Positions 1 through 11,152 are shown, counted from the first letter of the stretch. The stretch: DNA of 64,000 bases from Listeria monocytogenes (GCF_041765605.1 NZ_CP168900.1:2868001-2932000), one strand, 5' to 3'. Program-made: numbers and translations. Notes: a model not told the origin generated them from the letters alone.

Positions 1-1042
1 GTTTTACTGCGTCTTTTGTAACGAGTCCAACTGTGTCTTCTTTTCCTTTATCTACTGCAATAGTAGAAGGATTCTTCACTTTTGAGCCTGCTTTTTGTAC
101 TTCTTTTACTTTGAAATTATTAAAAGCATAGTCGAGCATTTTGTTTGTTTCATCAAAACGAGCACTTGTATGCGCGCCAGGTGCCTCACCATTTGCATGG
201 AGCACGACTGTGATTACTCGCATCCCGTCTTGTACAGCTGTTGCAGTTAAACACATTCCTGCATAGTCAGTTGTTCCTGTTTTCAAACCATCTACACCTT
301 GACGACCGTAAATCAAGCCCGGTAACAGCCAGTTCCAGTTTGTCATATCAATTTGATCTGATGTGCCTTTACGAAACTCTTTTTTAGTTGTACTAGCAGT
401 TTTAAGCACGTCTGGGTAATCATTAATTAAGTGTTTTGCTAGCTTTGCCATGCCTCGAGCAGTCATCTTGTTTTCGTCTTTCGGTCCGCCTACTTGTTGA
501 CCACCTTTTAAGTCTTCGTTGTTAAGACCTGTAGAGTTAACAAATTGGTGTTCGCCTAGTTTTAGTTCTTCGGCTTTTTTATTCATAGCGTCAACAAATT
601 CTTTTTCAGAACCTGCAATTTTTTCGGAAATAGCAATTGCTGCGCCGTTTGCAGAGTAAATTGCCATTGCTTCATATAATTCTTGTACAGTATATTCTTC
701 GCCAAGTCTAAGCGGTACGTTTGATAGCGATGTGTCTTGTGAAACTTTGTAAGCATATTCAGAAATGGTTACTTTGTCGTCCCATTTAATTTGTCCTTTG
801 TCAATTGCTTCCAGTAGTAAGTATTCATCCATCATTTTTGTCATGGATGCGATGCCCATTAGCTTGTCAGCGTCTTTTGAATATAAAATTTTACCTGTAC
901 TTTCTTCAATTGCGATTGCTGCGTTTGCATTTACATTTGGTGCTTCCGCGGCTTGTGCTGCTTTCGGACTTACTAAGAAGCCACTTACTGCAAGGGATGC
1001 TGCCATGATTAGGATCCCTGTTTTTTTAATTATGTTTTTCAC
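1..1042 (-). CDS. dacA: D-alanyl-D-alanine carboxypeptidase (PBP5/DacA type), 3' end off the window
   Basis: Low-molecular-weight penicillin-binding protein that removes the terminal D-Ala from peptidoglycan pentapeptides outside the membrane. About 347 residues are visible; the C-terminal part lies beyond the left edge. The N-terminus is a signal peptide with a basic start, a hydrophobic core and an alanine-rich cleavage zone near residue 31. The catalytic triad of motifs is present: SMTK (Ser66, Lys69), SAN near residue 130 and KTG near residue 252. The start is GTG at 1042-1040, preceded by AAGGAGA at a normal distance; there is no in-frame ATG before the signal peptide. I infer a single-gene unit, because the next gene upstream ends about 180 bases away. 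Family assignment is firm; the symbol follows B. subtilis usage. Confidence 0.93.
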   Translation of the reverse strand, partial: MKNIIKKTGILIMAASLAVSGFLVSPKAAQAAEAPNVNANAAIAIEESTGKILYSKDADKLMGIASMTKMMDEYLLLEAIDKGQIKWDDKVTISEYAYKVSQDTSLSNVPLRLGEEYTVQELYEAMAIYSANGAAIAISEKIAGSEKEFVDAMNKKAEELKLGEHQFVNSTGLNNEDLKGGQQVGGPKDENKMTARGMAKLAKHLINDYPDVLKTASTTKKEFRKGTSDQIDMTNWNWLLPGLIYGRQGVDGLKTGTTDYAGMCLTATAVQDGMRVITVVLHANGEAPGAHTSARFDETNKMLDYAFNNFKVKEVQKAGSKVKNPSTIAVDKGKEDTVGLVTKDAVK

Positions 1043-1220
1043 TGCAACTTCTCCTTCATTTGAGCAAATTATTAACTCATTTTATCTATATTTTCATAAA
1101 GAAACCTATCATAAAAATTCCCTTTTCGAATAAGTTTCATTTTTTTGACGGATACTTTCATATTTTACCATGATTTACTAGCGCCGTATATAAAACTTTT
1201 CGCCCAAAAGTCTGAGCTTT

Positions 1221-2888
1221 CTATCGAATAATTGGAAGGAGAACATGGGACGGGTATTCTGGGCTATGATAAATAGTCTGGTTGGCGATTTGGCTTTCAG
1301 TGGAATTAATGAAACTATCACCTGTATTTGGGTTAGGATCAAACCTTGGAAAATTACTTGAAGATATTTCGATGCGGATTTGATGCCCTTTTTGGAAAAG
1401 ATTACTTGTTGCCCAAAGGTCGATAGTGTATTCATTAATGTTATTTTGCACATTAGCGCCGTGTTGCTTGGCTGCCCGGATAATGCCATCTGCCAAATTA
1501 AAAGCTGTACCATCTGGAAATACATCTACTAATTTCGCAGTAAAATCTGTGTTAGGTGCATCTGTTTTCGCCCAAAGCTTCACTTGAATTGGTCCGGTAA
1601 CTTCGATTGCTTCTTCTAGAGGTTCTGTGGAGTAGCAAAGGACATCTTCGCGAAGTTCAATTTGTTGCTGATCACGAGGTCCATCTGCATGTAGCGCCTT
1701 ATGTAAGGTCCCTCCACCGTTTGATGGTACTGGATTTTCTGGATTATAGCTAAATTTCGCTTCCGTGGCTTTGGTAGGCGGTGTAAATTCTGCGCTCACT
1801 TTTTCATTTTTAAAATACAGAGGTGTCATATGTGCATTTTGAGGCGGCCAATTTTCAGCTGTTTTCCAGTCATTTAGCCCCATAACAAAATAATTAACCG
1901 GCGCTGATGCTGGTAAAGGCGCTTTTTTCAACCAGTGATTGAACCATTCTATATGCCTAGCATGCATATTCGCCTCACCCCATTTAGTGGCAGCCATTCC
2001 AAAATCACGGTCGCCAATCATCTGCGCGAAATTAGCGTGCGTCCAAGGCCCAATAATGAGCTTATCTCCTAGGCCGCGATGATGCCCATTTTGAAAATTA
2101 GCGATTGTTTTATCTAAAAAGCAGTCATACCAGCCAGCTACATGGAGTCCAGGCACATTAATTTTATCATAATTGCTTTTCGCATCGATTTTTTGCCAAT
2201 GGTTATGTGTTGGTTCATAATTTAATAGCTCAGAGAAATAAGGCATTTCATTTTGACCAATTGCTGGCCAGTCTTTATACGGTTTAAATTGATAAAGTGC
2301 ATCTAAACTATCTAGATTTTTCATTAATGTGTTCACTGCTTCTTCTAATTCATCTTGCGTTTTATAAGTACGGGCTAACATGTTTGGAAGCATGGACTCT
2401 AGATTCCAAGTTTCCCACATTCCAAGTTCTAAAGCGCCGTCGTGGTCATTAAAAACATCTGTCATGCTATTTTGAGCCATAATTGGAGCAATGGCTTTCA
2501 AATGTTTGTTTCCGCTAATCGCAGCTAAAATTTGCGTATAACCATAATAAGATAAGCCAAACATGCCGACATCTCCGTTAGCATAAGGCAGGTTCGCAGC
2601 CCACTCAATCGTATCATATCCATCGTCAACTTCTGCTATGTATGGAACAAAATCTCCTTCTGACGTATATCTGCCACGAACATCTTGAACAATAACAACA
2701 TAACCTTGCTCCGCCAAAATATTAGGACGAATAAAGTGAAGCCCGTATGATTTACTATAAGGTAATCTTGTAAGTAAAACTGGATATTCCCCCGCGTCTG
2801 CTGGACGATATATATCTGCGTAAAGCGTTACACCATCTCGCATTTCAGCTGGGACATCCGTTTCAATAATTAATTGATTATGTTTCAC
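1221..2888 (-). CDS. CocE/NonD (X-Pro dipeptidyl-peptidase S15) family hydrolase
   Basis: Serine hydrolase of 555 residues. The alpha/beta-hydrolase part carries GLSYYG with the nucleophile near residue 109, an Asp in WYDCFLD near residue 257 and a His in GPWTHA near residue 283. The C-terminal part fits the jelly-roll domain of X-Pro dipeptidyl peptidases and cocaine esterases. No signal peptide is seen, so it is probably cytoplasmic; the substrate is unknown. I place the start at GTG 2888-2886, nine bases after AAGGAG. The ATG three codons upstream abuts the SD and is unlikely, and longer starts lack an SD. This GTG lies inside a perfect parS palindrome. A promoter lies just upstream at 2925-2953. 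Confidence 0.88.
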   Translation of the reverse strand: MKHNQLIIETDVPAEMRDGVTLYADIYRPADAGEYPVLLTRLPYSKSYGLHFIRPNILAEQGYVVIVQDVRGRYTSEGDFVPYIAEVDDGYDTIEWAANLPYANGDVGMFGLSYYGYTQILAAISGNKHLKAIAPIMAQNSMTDVFNDHDGALELGMWETWNLESMLPNMLARTYKTQDELEEAVNTLMKNLDSLDALYQFKPYKDWPAIGQNEMPYFSELLNYEPTHNHWQKIDAKSNYDKINVPGLHVAGWYDCFLDKTIANFQNGHHRGLGDKLIIGPWTHANFAQMIGDRDFGMAATKWGEANMHARHIEWFNHWLKKAPLPASAPVNYFVMGLNDWKTAENWPPQNAHMTPLYFKNEKVSAEFTPPTKATEAKFSYNPENPVPSNGGGTLHKALHADGPRDQQQIELREDVLCYSTEPLEEAIEVTGPIQVKLWAKTDAPNTDFTAKLVDVFPDGTAFNLADGIIRAAKQHGANVQNNINEYTIDLWATSNLFQKGHQIRIEISSSNFPRFDPNPNTGDSFINSTESQIANQTIYHSPEYPSHVLLPIIR

Positions 2889-2896
2889 GTGAAACA
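2881..2896. other. parS site (ParB binding), perfect
   Basis: The palindrome TGTTTCACGTGAAACA matches the Firmicute parS consensus TGTTNCACGTGAAACA at every position. It lies between the SD and codon 3 of the CocE-type hydrolase gene and supplies its GTG start codon. Confidence 0.93.
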
Positions 2897-2924
2897 TCTC
2901 CTTTTCAGTATTGATTGCTCTTTT

Positions 2925-2953
2925 ATTGTTTCGTATACGACAGACTATGTCAA
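2925..2953 (-). promoter_or_regulatory. Promoter of the CocE-type hydrolase gene
   Basis: On the minus strand TTGACA (2953-2948) is followed after 17 bases by AACAAT (2930-2925). The -35 is perfect and the -10 matches four of six. The -35 overlaps the foot of the preceding terminator hairpin. A start point near 2918 would give a leader of about 30 bases. Confidence 0.6.
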
Positions 2954-2992
2954 ACAAAGCGACCCACTCAGTATGAGTGGGTCGCTTTGTTT
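2952..2992 (-). terminator. Terminator of the recQ-topB unit
   Basis: A perfect 19-bp inverted repeat, arms 2952-2970 and 2974-2992, with a three-base loop. It directly follows the topB stop codon and is T-rich at its foot on both strands. Confidence 0.85.
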
Positions 2993-2996
2993 AAAT

Positions 2997-5150
2997 TTAT
3001 TTATCTAGCTTTAATTTAGCAAGCGCTTCAGCCATTGGATTGTTAAATGGTTCATCTTCTTGTTTGTTTTGTTTTTTCATAAATTTAGCTACATCTGTTT
3101 TGGATACGTTTTTGTTTTTCTGTTTGTCACGCCGCTGTTGGAAGGCAGATAGTTTCTCCCGGTGTCCACAAACACATACAAAAATTTGTTTATCACCTTC
3201 GCCGCGCATTTCCATTCGTTTATGGCAATTAGGGCAACGAGCATTCGTCGTTCTTGAAACAGATTCACGATGACCGCATTCACGGTCCTGACAAACTAGC
3301 ATCGTACCACGTTTGCCTTTCACTTTTAGCATCGGCTTACCGCAGTCTGGGCATTTTTGTGAAGTAATGTTATCGTGACGGAATTTTTTATCGTTTTGTT
3401 TAATTTCAGTTACTGCTTTTTTTGCATAGTCGCGCATTTCTGCAGTGAATTTACGATAATCTAGTTCGCCTTTTGCAATTTTAGATAATTTTTGTTCCCA
3501 ACGCGCCGTTAGTTCTGGGGATTTCAAATCTTCGGGGACTAATTCTAGCAATTGGCGTCCTTTTGAAGTAATTTGAATGTCCTTGCCTTGTTTTTCTAGG
3601 GAGAAACTATTGAAAAGTTTTTCAATGATGTCCGCACGAGTTGCAACGGTTCCAAGTCCACCTGTCTCACCTAGTGTTTTGGCGAGTGCCTTGCTTGTTG
3701 TTTCCATGTATTTGGACGGGTTTTCCATGGCTGAAAGTAAGGTTGCTTCATTGAATCTTGCTGGCGGTTTTGTTTTCCCTGTCTCTAAATTGATTCGTTT
3801 AACTGGGATTGTGTCGCCTTTTTTCATTTTAGTTAATTGATCTGGTTCGCGCGACTCTCCGTAAATACTTTTCCAACCAAGTGATTTGACAACTTTACCT
3901 TTTAAAGTGAATTCTTCTTGGCCAATTTTGGCTTTAACAGAGGTTTCTTCATAAATATATGGGTCTGAAAGCACTGCTAAAAAGCGTTTGACAACAAGGT
4001 CATAAATTTTCCGTTCTTTATCGCTTAAATCTCCGAGAGAAACGGGTTGCTCGGTCGGAATAATTGCGTGATGGTCGCTCACTTTGCTGTTATCTACAAA
4101 TGATTTGTTCGCTTTGATTGGTTTTCCGCTGATTTGACGAGCAGCTTTTGCATTTTCACCCACACCGCAGGCCGCTAAACGTTCTTTTAGTGTTGGGACA
4201 ATGTCCGTTGAAATAAAGCGCGAATCTGTTCGTGGATACGTTAGTACTTTGTGGCGCTCGTATAGTGTTTGCATAATATTCAGCGTTTCTTTCGCCGAAA
4301 AATCATATCTATTATTCGCATCGCGTTGTAATTCAGTTAAATCATATAAACCTGGTGAGAAATTTTTCTTTTCTTTCATAGAAACGTCTGTGATTACCGC
4401 ATTTTCCCCTTGTAAAGACTTTACTAGTTTTTCTGCTAAAGCTTTATCAAAAGTTTGCCCATTGTTCCACGTGAAACTTTCTTGTTCGGTTAGCGCGGTA
4501 ATTCCATAGTATTCACGCGGTTTAAAATTACGAATTTCTTCCTCACGATATTGAATCATTGCAAGCGTTGGCGTTTGCACTCGGCCACAGGAAAGTTGTG
4601 CGTTATATTTCGTTGTCAACGCACGCGTAGCATTGATTCCTACCACCCAGTCAGCTTCAGAACGAGCGACTGCAGAGTAATATAGATTTTCATAAGCTTT
4701 CCCTGGTTTTAAGTGTTCGAAGCCTTCACGTATCGCTTTATCCGTTACAGAGGAGATCCATAGTCTTTTTAGAGGCTTCTTGATTTTCGCATAATCAATA
4801 ATCCAGCGAGCTACAAGTTCTCCTTCTCTACCTGCATCTGTTGCAATAACGATAGTGGTTATATCTGTACGGTTCATTAACTTCTTAACCGTTTCATATT
4901 GCTTTCTCGTTTGCTTGATTGGTTCTAGCTTCATTTTCTCCGGAAGCATTGGTAAATCTTCCATATTCCAATTTTTATACTTCGAATCGTAGCGCTCAGG
5001 GTCAGCTAGTGTTACAAGGTGTCCAAGCGCCCAAGTGACTACATATTTTCCACCTTCTAAATAGCCGTTCTTACCTTGTTTAGCCCCGAGTACCCGGCCG
5101 ATATCTTTACCGACAGACGGTTTCTCTGCCAGTACTAATGTTTTTGTCAT
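2997..5150 (-). CDS. topB: DNA topoisomerase III
   Basis: Type IA topoisomerase of 717 residues that passes single strands and works with RecQ to resolve recombination and replication intermediates. The N-terminal Toprim domain starts at residue 3 with LVLAEKPSVGKDIG. The catalytic tyrosine is in TYPRTDSR near residue 306. The C-terminus carries two zinc-ribbon-like cysteine sets (CPDCGK...CQDREC and CPNCHK...CVCGH, about residues 600-665) and a lysine-rich tail. It is encoded 23 bases downstream of recQ in the same direction, so the two are probably co-transcribed. The start ATG follows GAGAGGG. Length is normal for the Bacillus-type enzyme. Confidence 0.96.
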   Translation of the reverse strand: MTKTLVLAEKPSVGKDIGRVLGAKQGKNGYLEGGKYVVTWALGHLVTLADPERYDSKYKNWNMEDLPMLPEKMKLEPIKQTRKQYETVKKLMNRTDITTIVIATDAGREGELVARWIIDYAKIKKPLKRLWISSVTDKAIREGFEHLKPGKAYENLYYSAVARSEADWVVGINATRALTTKYNAQLSCGRVQTPTLAMIQYREEEIRNFKPREYYGITALTEQESFTWNNGQTFDKALAEKLVKSLQGENAVITDVSMKEKKNFSPGLYDLTELQRDANNRYDFSAKETLNIMQTLYERHKVLTYPRTDSRFISTDIVPTLKERLAACGVGENAKAARQISGKPIKANKSFVDNSKVSDHHAIIPTEQPVSLGDLSDKERKIYDLVVKRFLAVLSDPYIYEETSVKAKIGQEEFTLKGKVVKSLGWKSIYGESREPDQLTKMKKGDTIPVKRINLETGKTKPPARFNEATLLSAMENPSKYMETTSKALAKTLGETGGLGTVATRADIIEKLFNSFSLEKQGKDIQITSKGRQLLELVPEDLKSPELTARWEQKLSKIAKGELDYRKFTAEMRDYAKKAVTEIKQNDKKFRHDNITSQKCPDCGKPMLKVKGKRGTMLVCQDRECGHRESVSRTTNARCPNCHKRMEMRGEGDKQIFVCVCGHREKLSAFQQRRDKQKNKNVSKTDVAKFMKKQNKQEDEPFNNPMAEALAKLKLDK
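4463..4478. other. parS-like site, one mismatch
   Basis: TGTTCCACGTGAAACT matches TGTTNCACGTGAAACA except for the last base. It lies inside topB, so codon constraint could also explain it. Confidence 0.6.
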
Positions 5151-5173
5151 CTGTCAAAACCCTCTCTTCTATT

Positions 5174-6946
5174 TTATTTCGATGCCTCTTGTTGCAGTAC
5201 AGCCAAGAATTCTGCACCGTATTTATCGCGTTTCATCGCACCAATGCCTTTGACTTCAAGCAGTGCATCTTCCGTTTGTGGCATATATGCACACATTTCA
5301 CGTAACGTTTCATCTGAAAAAATGATATATGGCGGCACCTTGTGTTTTGCTGCCAGTTCCCGCCGCACTTCCCGCAATTTCTCGAAAAGGTCACTATTTA
5401 CATCTATTTTAACTTTTTCAGCCCGTTTCGCTTGTTTTCTTTCCACTTTTAGCTCGCCTCGTAAAACCGAAACGGCTCTATCCGTCAGTTTTAAGGAAGG
5501 GAATTGACTATCAGTTGGTTGTAAATATTTTTCTGCTGTAAGGTAATCAATTAGTTGTAACACATCTTTTTGGGAAGCATCTTTCATCAATCCATAGGTA
5601 CTGAGTTCGTCAAAGCGCCAATCTTTCACTTTCTGGTCAGCAGAACCTGTCAAAACCTTGGCAATTAATACTTTCCCAAAACGCTCACCCATTCTTTTTA
5701 TACAAGAAAAAACTTGTTGCGCTAAAATTGTAACGTCCGTGGCTTCCCTAGTATCTAAGCAATTACTACATTTCTCGCAGTTTTCCTCGTCGTCTCCAAA
5801 ATACTGCACGATGTATTTCTGTAAACAAATTTCCGTATAACCATACCCCGTCATTTGGCGTAGCTTAGCGAACTCATTTTGTTTGCGCTCATCGTCCATT
5901 TCGGATTGTTCAATTAAAAACTGCTGGATGCGGCTATCTTGCGGGGAAAACAACAAGATACAATCACTTGGAACCCCGTCTCGCCCAGCACGACCCGCCT
6001 CTTGATAGTACGCTTCAATATTGCGCGGAATATTATAATGAATAACAAAACGCACATTAGATTTATTAATTCCCATTCCAAACGCATTCGTCGCCACAAT
6101 CACTCGAATATCATCATATAGAAACTTCTCTTGCCAGTCTTTCCGTGCTAAATCGGTCATTCCGCCATGATACATACCAGATTCAACGCCTTTTTTTAGC
6201 AAGAAACTGTGCAGCCGCTCTACTTCTTTCCGAGTCGAAGCATAAATAATTCCGGATTCCGTTACATTTTTTGTTAAATAATCAATCAAATACTTATCTT
6301 TATCTTGCCCTTTCACTACTTGAAAAGCCAAATTATCTCTGGAAAATCCAGTTTTAACGACTGAATCTACTCCTATTTTTAACAATCGGCAAATATCGTC
6401 TGAAACAGCCTGCGTTGCTGTAGCAGTAAGCGCGATAACGAGCGGCCGTCTGGTCATTTTATCCAAACTATCGCACAGCGTCAGGTAGCTAGGACGAAAA
6501 TCATGACCCCACTGCGAAATACAGTGCGCCTCATCTATCGCAAATAATGAAATAGGTACCTGCTCAATTAAACGCTGAAAACCTGGTGTTTCAATGCGTT
6601 CTGGAGCAATGTAAAGCATCTTTAACTCACCTGAAAATGCAGCATCCAGCCGAATATCTATTTCTCTATTAGTCAGTGTACTATTAATAAAAGTAGCTGC
6701 AATCCCCTCTGAGACTAGCGCATCTACCTGATCCTTCATAAGTGAAATTAGTGGAGAAACAACAATGGTCAAACCGTCAAAAAGAAGTGCTGGGATTTGG
6801 TAACAAAGTGACTTCCCGCCACCCGTTGGCATGATTGCTAACGTATCTTCTCCCGCGCAAAGTTTCGAAATGACATCAACTTGTCCATTCCGAAAATCTT
6901 GATAACCAAAGTTTTGCTGTAAAATAGCTCTTGCTTGCTCTATCAT
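5174..6946 (-). CDS. recQ: ATP-dependent DNA helicase RecQ
   Basis: Superfamily 2 3'-5' helicase of 590 residues. Walker A is MPTGGGKS at residues 39-46 and the DEAH box is at 138-141, followed by CISQWGHDFRPSY, the RecQ aromatic-rich loop. A zinc-binding set (one Cys upstream plus CEKCSNC) is near residues 375-398, followed by a winged helix and an HRDC domain from about residue 515 that ends in a helix-hairpin-helix-like GIGAMKRDKYG. With topB downstream it forms the classic RecQ-TopoIII pair. AGGAGG stands 14 bases before the ATG, longer than usual, but no better in-frame start is visible. A TATACT -10 element lies at 6977-6982 with a weak -35. Confidence 0.95.
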   Translation of the reverse strand: MIEQARAILQQNFGYQDFRNGQVDVISKLCAGEDTLAIMPTGGGKSLCYQIPALLFDGLTIVVSPLISLMKDQVDALVSEGIAATFINSTLTNREIDIRLDAAFSGELKMLYIAPERIETPGFQRLIEQVPISLFAIDEAHCISQWGHDFRPSYLTLCDSLDKMTRRPLVIALTATATQAVSDDICRLLKIGVDSVVKTGFSRDNLAFQVVKGQDKDKYLIDYLTKNVTESGIIYASTRKEVERLHSFLLKKGVESGMYHGGMTDLARKDWQEKFLYDDIRVIVATNAFGMGINKSNVRFVIHYNIPRNIEAYYQEAGRAGRDGVPSDCILLFSPQDSRIQQFLIEQSEMDDERKQNEFAKLRQMTGYGYTEICLQKYIVQYFGDDEENCEKCSNCLDTREATDVTILAQQVFSCIKRMGERFGKVLIAKVLTGSADQKVKDWRFDELSTYGLMKDASQKDVLQLIDYLTAEKYLQPTDSQFPSLKLTDRAVSVLRGELKVERKQAKRAEKVKIDVNSDLFEKLREVRRELAAKHKVPPYIIFSDETLREMCAYMPQTEDALLEVKGIGAMKRDKYGAEFLAVLQQEASK

Positions 6947-7060
6947 TATCTTTTTTCACGCCTCCTCTATAGAAACAGTATAGCGGTTTTATGACTTTAA
7001 TTGAAGCTTTTTGGAGAAATTCGTGTTTTCTCGCAGCTTTCTTATTTTTATAGTAGAAAT

Positions 7061-7102
7061 AAAAAAGCAGAAACCTCTTTTGGAAGAGATTCCTGCTTTT
7101 TC
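7061..7102 (-). terminator. guaB terminator
   Basis: Stem GCAGGAATCTCTT / AAGAGGTTTCTGC (with small mismatches) followed on the minus strand by a run of T. It sits directly after the guaB stop codon. Confidence 0.85.
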
Positions 7103-7106
7103 GACC

Positions 7107-8743
<1,637 letters not shown>

Positions 8744-8772
8744 ATGTTACAAGAAGCTTGGAGCTATGTCAA
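8744..8772 (-). promoter_or_regulatory. guaB promoter
   Basis: TTGACA (8772-8767) and TAACAT (8749-8744) with a 17-base spacer on the minus strand. The -35 is perfect and the -10 matches four of six. Confidence 0.7.
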
Positions 8773-8816
8773 GAAGGTTTTCCGTTGTTGTTTTATTCAG
8801 AAAATATAGTAAAAAA

Positions 8817-8832
8817 TGTTTCACGTGAAACA
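8817..8832. other. parS site, perfect
   Basis: TGTTTCACGTGAAACA, all 16 positions, in the intergenic space between the macro-domain gene's terminator and the guaB promoter. Confidence 0.93.
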
Positions 8833-8836
8833 TTTG

Positions 8837-8869
8837 AAAAAGCCGCCTAAGATTGTTATCTTAAACGAC
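8837..8869 (-). terminator. Terminator overlapping the end of the macro-domain gene
   Basis: A 12-bp stem (8842-8853 with 8858-8869, including G-U pairs) and a four-base loop, followed by TTTTT on the minus strand. The upstream arm contains the last codons and the stop of the macro-domain gene, so coding and termination signals overlap. Confidence 0.8.
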
Positions 8870-9391
8870 TTCGCTATTTATTAATTTGTTGTATAACTTC
8901 AAATTTTCTTCATCGAAACAAACAAAGCGTATTTCTTTAATACTTGTGTCATACTCTTCTTCCGCCCATTTACGAACGGTATAAAGAGCTACTTCTGCTG
9001 CTAGTTTTTTAGGAAAGCCATATACACCAGTAGAAATATTAGGAAAAGCAATCGAAGTTAAGTCTTTTCCAGCCGCTAAATCTAGCGCTTTCCAATAACA
9101 AGATGCCAGTTTATTCGCTTCTTGATGCTCTCCGTCTTTCCAAATCGGACCTACAGCATGAATAATGTAACTTGCTTGTAAATCGCCGGCAGACGTAATG
9201 ACCGCCTCACCCGCAGGACAAGTCCCAATGCGATTAATAACCTCTTGACATTCTTTTAATAAATCCGGACCCGCCGCTTGATGGATAGCGCCATCCACTC
9301 CGCCGCCACCTAAAAGTCCAGGGTTAGCAGCATTTACAATGACATCTACATCTTGTTCCGTAATATCACCTTTTACAACTGTTATCTCCAT
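8861..9391 (-). CDS. Macro domain protein (ADP-ribose / O-acetyl-ADP-ribose binding)
   Basis: Single macro domain of 176 residues (YmdB/Appr-1''-p processing family). Seen: [29 protein letters not shown] and STGVYGFP, which form the ADP-ribose pocket. Family members hydrolyse O-acetyl-ADP-ribose or remove ADP-ribose from protein or nucleic acid; the target here is unknown. I choose the ATG at 9391, six bases after GAGGTG; the longer frame adds seven residues that contain the SD itself. It lies 57 bases downstream of the ABC-F gene on the same strand and is probably co-transcribed. Confidence 0.92.
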   Translation of the reverse strand: MEITVVKGDITEQDVDVIVNAANPGLLGGGGVDGAIHQAAGPDLLKECQEVINRIGTCPAGEAVITSAGDLQASYIIHAVGPIWKDGEHQEANKLASCYWKALDLAAGKDLTSIAFPNISTGVYGFPKKLAAEVALYTVRKWAEEEYDTSIKEIRFVCFDEENLKLYNKLINSEVV

Positions 9392-9448
9392 ACCATCACC
9401 TCTTTTCTTCATTCTAATTTATTTTGAAAGTGATTTCCAGCAAGTCGA

Positions 9449-11059
9449 TTATCTTCGCTTACTAGTTGCATAACTGTAATTGCCTTCATAAACGGTTAAT
9501 TGTTTATTCTCCAGCCAAATTACTTTAGAGCATAGCTGATCAATAAAATAGCGATCGTGCGATACAGTGATAATTGTGCCGCTAAATGCCCGAATTGCTT
9601 CTTCTAAAATTTCACGCGAGGCGATATCTAAATGGTTAGTCGGCTCATCAAGTATCAGCGTATTCACTGGCATATTAATAAATTGCGCCAACCTAAGTCG
9701 CATACGTTCGCCGCCGCTAATATTCCCTACTTTTCGGAAAACCATCTCTCCATAAAACATAAAGCCTGCTAGCATTTGTCGTGCTTCTCCTTCTGTCACA
9801 GCAACCTTATCCCGAAATGCATCCAGTACAGTCAGCTCTTCATTCAGCTCTTCCATTTGCTGAGAAAGCGACGCAATTTTCACACTCGCGCCAACCTTAA
9901 TCATGCCACCATCAGGAACAACTTTCCCTTCCATTATTTTAAGCAAAGTAGATTTGCCGGCGCCGTTTTCACCTATAATCGCTACTCGTTCTCCTTGCCT
10001 AATTTGCAAAGAAACATCTTGTACGATTGCTTTTTCGCTAAATGACTTGCTTAAGTTTTCCATAACCACAACTTCTTGTCCACTTCGACCAGCTTCATCG
10101 AATTGTAATTGCATTTGTTTTTGCGTTAACACTGGACGCTTTACTTTTTCCATCCGTTCTAATGCGCGTTCCATGTTTTTCGCCCTTCGGAACATGGCAT
10201 CATTTGGCGGATTGGCTTGCATTGCCCACTGGCGCAATCGTTTGATGGCTTGCTGCATCTTTTTGATTTTCTTTTGTTGGTCTTTGTAATCTTGGAATTC
10301 CCGCAATAGCCGTTCTTCTCGTTCTTTCAAATATCCAGAAAAATTCGTATGATAAACTATTAATTCGCGGTTCTCAAGCTCCACCATTTTCCCGACTACT
10401 TCATCTAAAAAGTAGCGATCATGAGATACAACTAATACGGTTCCCGAATAATGTTGTAAAAACGCGGTCAACCATTCTACCGCCATCAAATCCAAGTGGT
10501 TCGTCGGTTCATCTAAGAGTAATAAATCTGTTTTCTGTAATAATAAATGCGCTAATGCAGCCTTCGTCTTCTCACCACCACTTAAGTCTCCCCATCGTTG
10601 CGACAGTAGCAAGCCAATACCAAGCCCATTCACCACTTTATTCAAATTGGCATCCATCTCATAGCCGCCAAGCTCGCCAAATAAAGCCATTTTATCTCCG
10701 TAGCGGTTCATTAATTTTTCGCTTGAATTTGTTGCCATTTCCCCTTCTAACGCTCGTAATTCTTTTTCCAGATCCTCTAACTCGCCAAAACTAGTTCGTA
10801 AATATTGTTCTACTATTATATTAGGATCCACCGTCGACAATTGTTCTAAAAGTCCAATTTTCGCGCCCTTTTTGCTCGTCACAATCCCGCTATCAACGCC
10901 CTCAGTTCCTTTTAAAATCTTCAAAATAGTACTTTTCCCTTCGCCATTACGACCAATTAAACCTACGCGTTCACCTTCTTCTAATTGAAGAGATACTTTC
11001 TCTAAAATAATATCTCCGGTAAAACTTTTAACTACATCATTCATTGCTACTATTGTCAT
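9449..11059 (-). CDS. ABC-F family ATPase (ribosome-associated type)
   Basis: Cytoplasmic protein of 536 residues with two ABC domains and no membrane segment. First domain: GRNGEGKST, LSGGEKTK, LLLLDEPTNHLD. Second domain: GENGAGKST, ISGGERMR, LILDEPTNHLD. A charged helical linker (about residues 235-310, rich in K, R, E and Q) joins them, as in ABC-F proteins that enter the ribosomal E site. Such proteins are translation factors or antibiotic target-protection factors; sequence alone does not tell which. The start is the ATG after GGAGGATAAA; an ATG four codons upstream lies inside the SD. A parS site sits about 35 bases upstream. Confidence 0.9.
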   Translation of the reverse strand: MTIVAMNDVVKSFTGDIILEKVSLQLEEGERVGLIGRNGEGKSTILKILKGTEGVDSGIVTSKKGAKIGLLEQLSTVDPNIIVEQYLRTSFGELEDLEKELRALEGEMATNSSEKLMNRYGDKMALFGELGGYEMDANLNKVVNGLGIGLLLSQRWGDLSGGEKTKAALAHLLLQKTDLLLLDEPTNHLDLMAVEWLTAFLQHYSGTVLVVSHDRYFLDEVVGKMVELENRELIVYHTNFSGYLKEREERLLREFQDYKDQQKKIKKMQQAIKRLRQWAMQANPPNDAMFRRAKNMERALERMEKVKRPVLTQKQMQLQFDEAGRSGQEVVVMENLSKSFSEKAIVQDVSLQIRQGERVAIIGENGAGKSTLLKIMEGKVVPDGGMIKVGASVKIASLSQQMEELNEELTVLDAFRDKVAVTEGEARQMLAGFMFYGEMVFRKVGNISGGERMRLRLAQFINMPVNTLILDEPTNHLDIASREILEEAIRAFSGTIITVSHDRYFIDQLCSKVIWLENKQLTVYEGNYSYATSKRR

Positions 11060-11094
11060 TTTATCCTCCATTTATCCAAGGAAGCATGGCAAAA

Positions 11095-11110
11095 TGTTTC
11101 ACGTGAAACA
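11095..11110. other. parS site, perfect
   Basis: TGTTTCACGTGAAACA, all 16 positions, intergenic, between the ABC-F start and the small-peptide gene's terminator. Confidence 0.93.
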
Positions 11111-11122
11111 TTTTTAGACAAC

Positions 11123-11152
11123 AAAAAAAGCGTCAGACAAGCGCCCGACGCC
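11123..11152 (-). terminator. Terminator of the 36-residue peptide gene
   Basis: GCGTC / GACGC stem with a less regular inner part, followed by seven T on the minus strand. The stem is short, but the T-run and position support termination before the ABC-F gene. Confidence 0.6.

Noticed and set aside
765-1133. 122-codon plus-strand frame over the carboxypeptidase gene
   Set aside because: Antisense to a gene with complete PBP motifs, and no SD.
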